Assembly: GCA_934643825.1 (NCBI GenBank)
Contig: CAKUCW010000035.1
Location: 1 to 26,725 of the forward strand
Origin: an uncultured Clostridia bacterium
GTDB lineage: Bacteria > Bacillota > Clostridia > Christensenellales > Aristaeellaceae
Direction of reading: 5' to 3'
Length of the DNA stretch: 26,725 nucleotides
A program made the translations under genes and the position numbers. Shown piece after piece: positions 7,789 to 14,189 of the stretch. The stretch's first letter is position 1; every line of letters starts with the position of its first letter. Under the pieces are notes generated by a model. That model made no database searches. It saw only the letters and a list, made by a program, of their open reading frames with translations, and had not been told where the DNA came from.

Positions 7789-7805
7789 GGCGGGCTCAGC
7801 CCGCC
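7789..7805. repeat. GC-rich palindrome, right of element copy 1
   Basis: GGCGGGCTCAGCCCGCC, an 8-bp perfect stem around one base. Preceded by TGGCGGAAGTGAG, the same approach sequence that precedes the palindromes at 9863 and 9958. Confidence 0.65.
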
Positions 7806-7823
7806 GGCGCTCCGGATTGAAGA

Positions 7824-7852
7824 TTGAAGTGGGTTCTGTGACGTGCTATAAT
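7824..7852 (+). promoter_or_regulatory. Promoter of the fucU operon
   Basis: TTGAAG (7824-7829), 17-nt spacer, TATAAT (7847-7852). Start near 7859. A short palindrome GACATTTGTC (7853-7862) lies at the start site and could be an operator, though it is small. Confidence 0.65.
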
Positions 7853-7858
7853 GACATT

Positions 7859-8007
7859 TGTCAAAAACCTGTACGAAACAGGCGCTTTGAACCGTTTGCT
7901 GAGAAAACAGCTTCCGCCGTTTTTGCGGCACTTTCCTGCATGGAAAGGGTGCGGACTTGTTTTCCGGCATGCTCATCATCAGATTGAATCGAACGGAGGT
8001 TTTTGTT
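7859..8007 (+). other. Long leader of the fucU operon
   Basis: About 149 nt between predicted start and ATG 8008. Small stems only: CCTGT/ACAGG, GCCG/CGGC around T5, and CTTTCC/GGAAAG around TGCAT. It contains no gene I can support and matches no riboswitch I recognise. An in-frame upstream ATG at 7957 lacks a ribosome site. Confidence 0.3.
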
Positions 8008-8442
8008 ATGTTGAAAGGAATTTCGCCGATCATTAGCCCCGAACTGCTCAAGCTTATTGCCGAAATGGGTCACGGGGACGAGCTGGTTCTCGCTGACGCA
8101 AACTTTCCAGGCGCGTCGATTGGCAAGCGCTGTATCCGCTGCGACGGTCATGGCTGCGCGGACGTGATGCGTGCCCTGCTGACGCTTTTCCCGCTGGATG
8201 ACTTTGTTGCCGCGCCGATGGCGGTGATGGAGGTTCCGCAGGGCATGTTCCCCGAGGACAAGGCGCCGATCTGGAAGGCATTCCGCGAGGCGGCGGATAC
8301 CGATCTGCCGACAGCCAAATTCGAAATGATGGAACATGAGGCGTTCATGGAGCGTGCGCGGGCAGCCTATGCCGTCGTTCAGACGGGCGAAACGGCGCTT
8401 TATGGAAACATCATCATCCGCAAGGGCGTCGTTCGCGTATAA
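8008..8442 (+). CDS. fucU: RbsD/FucU family L-fucose mutarotase
   Basis: 144 residues, the normal family length. Interconverts the alpha and beta anomers of a sugar, L-fucose in characterised FucU. The N-terminus MLKGISPIISPEL, then EMGHGDELVLADANFP with His22 and Asp24, and the C-terminal YGNIIIRKGV are diagnostic of FucU rather than RbsD. GGAGG at 7995-7999 fixes the start. No other fucose genes lie in the window, so the mutarotase is separated from its pathway; the sugar operon at 14-21 kb is of the ribose/galactose transporter class. The next gene starts 3 bp after its stop. Confidence 0.88.
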   Translation: MLKGISPIISPELLKLIAEMGHGDELVLADANFPGASIGKRCIRCDGHGCADVMRALLTLFPLDDFVAAPMAVMEVPQGMFPEDKAPIWKAFREAADTDLPTAKFEMMEHEAFMERARAAYAVVQTGETALYGNIIIRKGVVRV

Positions 8443-8445
8443 ACC

Positions 8446-9207
8446 ATGCGATATACCCAACTTGTTTTCAGCCCGACGGGCGGTGTCCGCAAAGCGGCGG
8501 GGATGCTGTCCTCCGCGATTGCGGATCGCTTTGAAACCATCGACCTTTCGCTGACGCTGAACGGTCAGAAGAGTGCAGCGTTTGATTCGGAAGATGTCTG
8601 CCTGATTGCCGTTCCCAGCTTCGGCGGGCGCGTTCCGGAGATCGCGCTGACTCGGCTGGCGCAGACGAATGGCGGCGGTGCGCGTGCCATCCTGATGTGC
8701 GTATATGGCAACAGGGACGACGGGGACACGCTTTTCGAACTGCGGGATGCGTCGCGCAAGGCGGGATATTGCCCGATTGCGGCTGTACGCGCTGTGGCAC
8801 AGCACAGCATCATCCCCGATATCGCTGCCGGCAGACCGGACGACGAGGATGCACGCAGGCTGGCGCAATTCGGCAGTGTGATTCGGGAGAGGCTGACGCA
8901 AAAGGAGCTGCCGCCCGTTCCCATTCCGGAAAAGACGCTTCTGCGTCCTTTCGGAGGGCTGCGCGTTCATCCGCATGCGGGTAAATCGTGTACGCGATGC
9001 GGAAAATGCGCTGCCGTTTGTCCGATGAACGCCATTCCCCGGAAGCATCCCATGCTGACGGATGATACGCGCTGCATCACCTGCATGCGCTGTGTGGCGG
9101 TCTGCCCCGTGCATGCACGCAGGCTCAGTCGATTTGTCGTCACGCTTGCGGGCAGAAAGCTCAAAAAGCAATGCGCGGAGCGGAAAGAGCCGGAATTGAT
9201 CATGTGA
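8446..9207 (+). CDS. Flavodoxin-like/ferredoxin (2x[4Fe-4S]) protein
   Basis: 253 residues. Residues 1-150 form a flavodoxin-like domain: FSPTGGVRKAA at about residue 8 is the FMN phosphate-binding loop, followed by VPSFGGRVPE and VYGNRDDGDTL. Residues 180-228 carry two [4Fe-4S] motifs, CTRCGKCAAVCP and CITCMRCVAVCP, both complete CxxCxxCxxxCP. The layout is that of EFR1-type proteins, which pass electrons between a flavin and two iron-sulfur clusters in anaerobes; the partner is unknown. The ribosome site is weak (AAGGG well upstream), suggesting coupling to fucU. Confidence 0.85.
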   Translation: MRYTQLVFSPTGGVRKAAGMLSSAIADRFETIDLSLTLNGQKSAAFDSEDVCLIAVPSFGGRVPEIALTRLAQTNGGGARAILMCVYGNRDDGDTLFELRDASRKAGYCPIAAVRAVAQHSIIPDIAAGRPDDEDARRLAQFGSVIRERLTQKELPPVPIPEKTLLRPFGGLRVHPHAGKSCTRCGKCAAVCPMNAIPRKHPMLTDDTRCITCMRCVAVCPVHARRLSRFVVTLAGRKLKKQCAERKEPELIM

Positions 9208-9219
9208 CGGGAGGTTCTC

Positions 9220-9723
9220 ATGCAAGCTATCCAACATCAGGATTCTCCGCTGGGAAAAATCTTACTTGTCGCGGATGAAATCGGCTTGACCGGGTTGTGG
9301 TTTGAAGGACAGAAGGAATTTGAGCGGATGCGCCCTTGGGCAGGCGAAGCAGAATCGCTTCCCGCATTGAAACAGGCGAGGCGCTGGCTGGATCTCTACT
9401 TTGACGGAAGAGAGCCGGATTTTTCCGTTCCGCTTCATCCGACGGGAACGGCATTTCAGCAGAGCGTCTGGAATATCCTGCTCACGATTCCTTACGGAAA
9501 AATCGCGACGTACGGAGAAATTGCCCGACGGATTGCGGCGCAAAACGGGCTTGCGCGGATGTCTGCGCAGGCGGTCGGCGGCGCGGTCAGCCGCAACCCG
9601 ATTGCCATTCTCGTGCCCTGCCACAGGGTGATCGGGGCGGATGGCAGCCTGACCGGGTATGCAGGCGGCGTGGAGCGAAAACGGGCGCTGCTGGCGTTAG
9701 AATCCCATTCCCAAATGGATTAA
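9220..9723 (+). CDS. ogt: Methylated-DNA--protein-cysteine S-methyltransferase
   Basis: 167 residues. Repairs O6-alkylguanine by moving the alkyl group to its own cysteine, a suicide reaction. The active-site motif PCHRVIG is intact with Cys134. FQQSVWNILLTIPYGKIATYGEIA supplies the helix-turn-helix DNA-binding segment, and SLTGYAGG follows as usual. The N-terminal domain is the short Ogt type, without an Ada regulator domain. ATG 9220 follows GGGAGG. Last gene of the fucU operon; a strong terminator begins 3 bp after the stop codon. Confidence 0.93.
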   Translation: MQAIQHQDSPLGKILLVADEIGLTGLWFEGQKEFERMRPWAGEAESLPALKQARRWLDLYFDGREPDFSVPLHPTGTAFQQSVWNILLTIPYGKIATYGEIARRIAAQNGLARMSAQAVGGAVSRNPIAILVPCHRVIGADGSLTGYAGGVERKRALLALESHSQMD

Positions 9724-9725
9724 AG

Positions 9726-9767
9726 AAAAAGTGCGGCTGCTTTTGAATTTGGCAGCCGCACTTTTTT
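9726..9767 (+). terminator. Rho-independent terminator of the fucU-ogt operon
   Basis: AAAAAGTGCGGCTGC pairs perfectly with GCAGCCGCACTTTTT over an 11-nt loop, ending in T6. The A-run on the left makes it effective in both directions. Confidence 0.92.
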
Positions 9768-9834
9768 CTTGTCGGAAAACGATACTTTTGAATGGAGAAA
9801 ATCGCACATCGAGTGCCTGTGTGAGTAGAATTCT

Positions 9835-9876
9835 GAGGTTTGCAAACTTTGGCGGAAGCGAGAGCGGGCTCAGCCC
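9835..9876 (+). repeat. 42-bp direct repeat, unit a
   Basis: Begins GAGGTTTGCAAACTTTGGCG and ends in GCGGGCTCAGCCC; TTTGCAAA inside it is palindromic. Repeated with two changes at 9930, a 95-bp period. The stretch 9768-10114 holds only the terminator tail, these repeats, element copy 2 and a palindrome; I see no gene in it. Confidence 0.75.
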
Positions 9877-9929
9877 ATGATCGAAATCATGGAATACCGC
9901 GCCAAGATTGCCCGCGTGAGCGAAACTTT

Positions 9930-9971
9930 GAGGTTTGCAAACTTTGGCGGAAGTGAAAGCGGGCTCAGCCC
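9930..9971 (+). repeat. 42-bp direct repeat, unit b
   Basis: 40 of 42 positions match unit a. Here the palindrome is complete (AGCGGGCTCAGCCCGCT, 9958-9974) and runs directly into element copy 2. Confidence 0.75.
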
Positions 9972-9975
9972 GCTT

Positions 9976-10097
9976 CAGACTGTAAACAAAGTGCTATTCT
10001 CCCCCGAAGGGGGAGAATAGCACTTTCTGTAAATGAAAAAATAGCTGAATTTCTTGATTTTACGATTCAAGCCAAGTTTGCTTATGTCAACAAGCCG
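9976..10097 (+). repeat. MITE-like fold-back element, copy 2
   Basis: 122 bp, diverged from copies 1 and 3. The main hairpin is longer: AAAGTGCTATTCTCCCCC pairs with GGGGGAGAATAGCACTTT, 18 perfect pairs around GAA. At the base both arms changed together compared with copies 1 and 3 (GTGC/GCAC against AAGC/GCCC), which points to a selected stem. It ends 17 bp from the sbcC stop, on the 3' side of that gene, so it may serve as the sbcDC terminator on the minus strand. Confidence 0.72.
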
Positions 10098-10098
10098 G

Positions 10099-10115
10099 AG
10101 CGGGCTCAGACCGCT
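10099..10115. repeat. GC-rich palindrome, variant, next to the sbcC stop
   Basis: AGCGGGCTCAGACCGCT, one base off the perfect palindrome. With the copy at 9958 it gives an 18-bp near-direct repeat on both sides of element copy 2. Its last base is the first of the sbcC stop codon. Confidence 0.6.
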
Positions 10116-12757
10116 TAGGTGTTCATCTTGACCGTGGAACCGTTCGGCGTTTTGGTCACGACAATCTGCTTTTCGATGCGCTCTTCCAGCTCGTGAACAT
10201 GGGAGATGATGCCGACCAGACGCTTGCCATCCGCCAGCTCCAACAGCACGTCGATGGAGCTGCGCAGCGTGTTTTCATCCAGCGTTCCAAAGCCCTCGTC
10301 GATAAACATCGCGTCCATGCGAATCTGACCGCTCTGGCTCTGTACCGCATCCGAAAGCCCAAGCGCCAGCGCAAGACTCGCCAAAAACGATTCGCCGCCG
10401 GAAAGCGTGGAAACGCTGCGTGCCTGTCCGGTGCTTTTGTCCAGCACCTCCAAATCAAGACCGCTCTGGCTGACGCGGTTGGCAGCCTCTCGCATGACAC
10501 GCAGGGTGAACATGCCGTCCGTCAGCCGTGACAGCCGCTTGTTTGCCGCAGCAACGACAAAACGGAAATAGTATTGCTGCACATAGGCTTCAAAGGTCAG
10601 CTTGGCACGCGGATTTCCCGCCGCGATGCCCGCACAGCAGGTATACAGATCCTGAATGATCTGCCATTTTTCGCGCTTTTTCTGAATCGACGCGTTCGCC
10701 TCCTGAATGTCCTTCAACGTCGGTTCGTGCAGCGCCAGCTTGCGGATCATGACCCTTTCCGCATCTTCGGCTTTCTTTTTTTGCTCGAGCGCGGCTGCCT
10801 TCCGGTTTTGCAGCTCGGTCAGATCGATGGGAGATTGATCCTTCAGCTTGAATTCAAGATCCTTGATCTGATCCGTGAGCGTGCGCATCTGCTCGTCAAA
10901 AGCCTTGATTTCGCGCTCCAGCCGCTCGATTTCCTCGTTCGTCCGCTTGGCAAGCTGATAGCTCGGGTCATCCTCAAAACCGTTTTCTGCCCGCTTTTGC
11001 TCAAACGCTTCAGTCTGTTCCCGCAGGTTGGTTTCAAGCGTCGCTAGCTGCTTTTTGACAGAATCGACGGTGCTTTGCGCCGTGTCCTTTTGCTTATCCA
11101 GCGTCTGATATGCGCTCTGCGCCGCGTCAATCTCCTGCTGATACCCCGAAGCGGTTTGGCGTGCCTGGCTAATCCGCGATGACAATAGCGGCTGAGTCAT
11201 GTTCTCGTCGATGTTGAATTCCCGCAGGCGGTTTTCCTGCTCAGACAGCGCGGTTTGGTTCTTTCCCAATTGCGTTTCGGCGTTGTGCAGGTTCTTTTCG
11301 GCTGTTTCACGATTCTTTTCAATCCGTTTCAGTTCCTGATAGGTGACGGTTTCCGGCGTGATCTTCGCCGGGCAGGGGTGCGACGTCGAACCGCATACGG
11401 GGCAGGGCTGCCCGTCCTTCAGCTCGTGCGCCAACAGTCCGGCTTGGCTGAGATAATAGCTGTTTTGAGCGGCGTTATACTCTACCTGCACCTGGTTGGT
11501 TGTTTGAAGCAGGCTGTTCAGATTCTGCTGCTGCTCATCCAGCGTTTTTTTCAGCTGCTCCACATGATCCAGCACCGGCAGACAGCTCTCCAGCTGCTGA
11601 GCCTGTACCAGAAGATTGTGAATTTCATCGCTGTGGCTTTTCGCTTCATCCATGCGCTTTTTCGCATCGGGCAGCGCTTTTTCCGCCTGTTCCAGTTTTT
11701 GACTCGCCTTGCGGAGTTCGTCTTGCTGCTTTTTCAGATCCTGCCGGGTGCGCTGCATCAGCGCTTCGTCGGTTTGCAGCTGTTGTGCCCGGCGTGCAGC
11801 GGTCAGAACTGCCCGCTGTGCGTCTTTTTCCTCCTGCATGGTCAGCTGTGCCGCCAGTTGTTTCTTTTTGGTTTCCAAATCCGAAAAATCCCGGTTGATG
11901 CGCTCCCCCTCGGTGAGGGCAGCAATCCATTTTCCGGTTTGTTCATCGGATTCCTTTTTCTGCAAGACTGCCTGCTTCTTCGCTTTCTCCTCCTGCTCGA
12001 TCAGCTGCTTCAGCAGGTTGCAAAACTCATCGGCATATTGAATCTGCCCGCAATAGCTCAGCAGAATCTCACGGCCTGCAAATTCCGCTTCCGGGTCGAT
12101 TTTCTTTTCCGCGTTTAAAATCGCCTGCTCCAGTTCCTTTCGCTCATTGATGCAGGCGCTTTTTTTCTCCAGCAAGAGGCTTTGCAGATTGACGTAAAGG
12201 TTGGTGTGAAACAAATCTCGAAAGAGCTTTGTTCTCTCGTCTGAGGACGAGGTAAGGATTTTCAAAAAGTCGCCCTGCGCGATCATCACCGTTTGCTTAA
12301 ACTGATCCTGCGTCAGCCCCAACAGATCAAGAACGCGCTGATTGACGTCCTCCATGCGCAGAATCTCTTCGCCGGTGTCTTCGTTGCGCATCTGGGCATC
12401 GGCTTTTTGCTGGGTGGTCGATTCCTTGCCATCCTTTTTCTTTTTCGAAGGACGCATATACGCCAGATTTCTCCGAATCCACCACGTTTCTCCGCGATGG
12501 CGGAATGTCAGCTCAACATAGGTTTCCACATGGTCGGAAACGTAATCCGAATGGAAGGATTTACTCGCTCTCCGCTCTTTTCCACCGGACGCTTCGCCGT
12601 AAAGCGCGAAGCTGATCGCATCGAAGATTGTGGTTTTTCCGGCGCCGGTGTCGCCCGCAATCAAATACAGCCCTTCTTCACCCAGCGCGGAAAAATCAAT
12701 GACCGTTCGTTTCGCATATGGACCGAACGCCGAAAGAACAAGCTGAATCGGTTTCAT
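10115..12757 (-). CDS. sbcC: SbcC, ATPase subunit of the SbcCD (Rad50/Mre11-type) nuclease
   Basis: 880 residues. Together with SbcD it cuts hairpins and blocked DNA ends, processing palindromes and breaks. N-terminal ATPase half with P-loop GDTGAGKTT at residues 35-43 and Q-loop region TQDQFKQTVMIAQGDF. Two long coiled-coil arms flank a zinc hook CPVC at 452-455. The C-terminal half has the ABC signature TLSGGESFLASLALALGLSD and Walker B AMFIDEGFGTLDE, then an HV(H)-type switch (IISHVHELEERI). Shorter than the ~1050 of E. coli, mostly in the arms, but all catalytic parts are present. Starts inside the sbcD stop (ATGA). Confidence 0.95.
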   Translation of the reverse strand: MKPIQLVLSAFGPYAKRTVIDFSALGEEGLYLIAGDTGAGKTTIFDAISFALYGEASGGKERRASKSFHSDYVSDHVETYVELTFRHRGETWWIRRNLAYMRPSKKKKDGKESTTQQKADAQMRNEDTGEEILRMEDVNQRVLDLLGLTQDQFKQTVMIAQGDFLKILTSSSDERTKLFRDLFHTNLYVNLQSLLLEKKSACINERKELEQAILNAEKKIDPEAEFAGREILLSYCGQIQYADEFCNLLKQLIEQEEKAKKQAVLQKKESDEQTGKWIAALTEGERINRDFSDLETKKKQLAAQLTMQEEKDAQRAVLTAARRAQQLQTDEALMQRTRQDLKKQQDELRKASQKLEQAEKALPDAKKRMDEAKSHSDEIHNLLVQAQQLESCLPVLDHVEQLKKTLDEQQQNLNSLLQTTNQVQVEYNAAQNSYYLSQAGLLAHELKDGQPCPVCGSTSHPCPAKITPETVTYQELKRIEKNRETAEKNLHNAETQLGKNQTALSEQENRLREFNIDENMTQPLLSSRISQARQTASGYQQEIDAAQSAYQTLDKQKDTAQSTVDSVKKQLATLETNLREQTEAFEQKRAENGFEDDPSYQLAKRTNEEIERLEREIKAFDEQMRTLTDQIKDLEFKLKDQSPIDLTELQNRKAAALEQKKKAEDAERVMIRKLALHEPTLKDIQEANASIQKKREKWQIIQDLYTCCAGIAAGNPRAKLTFEAYVQQYYFRFVVAAANKRLSRLTDGMFTLRVMREAANRVSQSGLDLEVLDKSTGQARSVSTLSGGESFLASLALALGLSDAVQSQSGQIRMDAMFIDEGFGTLDENTLRSSIDVLLELADGKRLVGIISHVHELEERIEKQIVVTKTPNGSTVKMNT

Positions 12758-13878
12758 GGCTTCTCCTCCAATTCCCTGAGTACCTTTTCCAATTCCTTCA
12801 TGTGTGCCGCGCTCGGCGACTGATCGTTGTTTTGCAGGCGGTAAAAATCGGCAAACAGCTCGACGATGGATTTGTTCTCCATGCTCTGGGTTGCCATCAC
12901 ATCCACATCTGTTTTGGTTTTGGAATTGACGATGGAAAATTTCAGCATGTTCGGGAAAACGCCGGTGAGCATCACCCGCGCATCCGGCGGTACGTTTTCA
13001 TCGCGCACCGTCGCCCAAACGTAATCCTCCGAATAGGGCATGTTCATCAGCTCATCCAGCATGCCTTCCACCCGGCGCACGTCGTGCAGCGGTTTCAGCG
13101 CTACGGTGTGAACATCGATATAGCCTTTTTCCTGCATATCGATCACCGGAACGCTTTTGTCGAAATCTGCCTCTGAGAAGGAATACTTCAGCGGAGAGCC
13201 GGCGTAGCGCAGCGTTTGACGGCGTATCTTCTGCGGGCGATGGATATGCCCCAGCGCGACGTAATCAAACGCATCGAAGAGAGCGGCGTCGATCTGTTCC
13301 AGACCGCCGATGGAACGATCCTCGGAATCGGAGGTCGCCGCGCCCGTGATGAACTGATGGCACATCAAAATATTCCGCTTCTTCTTGTCGATGGGCGTTT
13401 GGCGCAGAACCGCCTGCATGGCGTCCTGATAGGTGACGATCTTCTCTTCCGGCAGAAAGCGCTTTACCTGCTGGGGACGCAGAAAAGGCAGCATCCAGAT
13501 TACCAGCTCGCCATACGCATCGCTGAGCGTCACGCTCTGCATCTGCCCTTCAAACGCCTCCGTCATGTATACGCCGGACGGCTTAACCAGCGCGGAAAAA
13601 TAGGAAATTCTCTGTGCGGAATCGTGATTGCCGCTGATGACAAAAACCTTTTTGCCCATAGCTGCCAGCTCGGAAATAAATCGGTCGAACAGCGCTACGG
13701 CTTCAGCCTGCGGCGTGGAGCGCTGGTAAATATCCCCGGCAATCAGCACCGCATCTACATGTTCCTTCTGTGCGATGGGAACAATCTGATACATCAGCAT
13801 AGCTTCCTGATCTTCCAACAGGGAAACGTCATTCATCTGCTTGCCCAGATGCAAATCCGACAGGTGAAGGAATTTCAT
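12754..13878 (-). CDS. sbcD: SbcD, nuclease subunit of SbcCD
   Basis: 374 residues, Mre11-type metallophosphoesterase. Two-metal active-site motifs in order: DLHLGKQ (Asp8, His10), GDIYQRS, SGNHDSAQR, MCHQFITGA and LGHIHRPQ. Metal-dependent exonuclease and endonuclease gated by SbcC ATP hydrolysis. The start is ATG 13878 with GGAGGGG 9 bp upstream; the open frame continues 21 codons but passes the promoter. sbcD-sbcC order with a 4-bp overlap is the usual operon. Palindrome-rich elements lie on both sides of this palindrome-cutting nuclease operon, which may be chance. Confidence 0.95.
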   Translation of the reverse strand: MKFLHLSDLHLGKQMNDVSLLEDQEAMLMYQIVPIAQKEHVDAVLIAGDIYQRSTPQAEAVALFDRFISELAAMGKKVFVISGNHDSAQRISYFSALVKPSGVYMTEAFEGQMQSVTLSDAYGELVIWMLPFLRPQQVKRFLPEEKIVTYQDAMQAVLRQTPIDKKKRNILMCHQFITGAATSDSEDRSIGGLEQIDAALFDAFDYVALGHIHRPQKIRRQTLRYAGSPLKYSFSEADFDKSVPVIDMQEKGYIDVHTVALKPLHDVRRVEGMLDELMNMPYSEDYVWATVRDENVPPDARVMLTGVFPNMLKFSIVNSKTKTDVDVMATQSMENKSIVELFADFYRLQNNDQSPSAAHMKELEKVLRELEEKP

Positions 13879-13911
13879 AAAATACCCCTCCGATTGGATA
13901 GTCTTTAAAAA

Positions 13912-13941
13912 AGTATAACAAAAAATAAGGCTGTTGCGCAA
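13912..13941 (-). promoter_or_regulatory. Probable sbcDC promoter
   Basis: Minus strand TTGCGC (13941-13936), 18-nt spacer, TATACT (13917-13912). The -35 lies in the palindrome CTGTTGCGCAACAG (13931-13944), so a bound protein or cruciform there would affect it. Confidence 0.45.
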
Positions 13942-14137
13942 CAGTCCTATTTAAATATCAGACTGTAGACAAAAAGCTATTCTCCCCCGAAGGGGGGAGA
14001 ATAGCCCTTTCCGCAAATGAAAGAATAGCTGAATTTCTTAATTTTGCTATTCAAGTTAAGTTTGTTTATGTCTACAAGTTGTTAAATATGTATGTCTTCC
14101 ACTTTTTCTTTGGGTTGTTTCCGCAACAGGCTCATTT
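13923..14137. repeat. Outer inverted repeat around element copy 3
   Basis: AAATAAGGCTGTTGCG at 13923-13938 and CGCAACAGGCTCATTT at 14122-14137 are inverted copies (14 of 16). They enclose element copy 3 plus about 60 bp. This may be an older 200-bp-class fold-back element into which copy 3 jumped, or chance. The remaining sequence between 14082 and 14189 shows no gene and no clear terminator for the mannosidase operon. Confidence 0.4.
13951..14089 (+). repeat. MITE-like fold-back element, copy 3, with 8-bp target duplication
   Basis: The element proper is 13959-14081 (123 bp). It starts CAGACTGTAGACA and ends TGTCTACAAGTTG; the reverse complement of the end matches the start at 10 of 13, with TGTAGACA exact. 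TTAAATAT stands directly on both sides (13951-13958 and 14082-14089), as expected of a target duplication. Internal hairpin GCTATTCTCCCCC/GGGGGAGAATAGC. It has the best-preserved ends of the three copies, so is probably the youngest insertion. Confidence 0.8.
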
Positions 14138-14189
14138 ATCCGTTCTTGATGCGAAAAGTGATTCGTGCTGAACGCAGGAACTTGCCGAT

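Noticed and set aside
7861..9237. 458-residue minus-strand open frame
   Set aside because: Lies opposite fucU and the ferredoxin gene, has no family motif and no ribosome site, and is rich in Arg/His/Gln as antisense frames are.
9877..10020. 47-codon plus-strand open frame
   Set aside because: Made of the 42-bp repeat, the palindrome and the element hairpin; no ribosome site.
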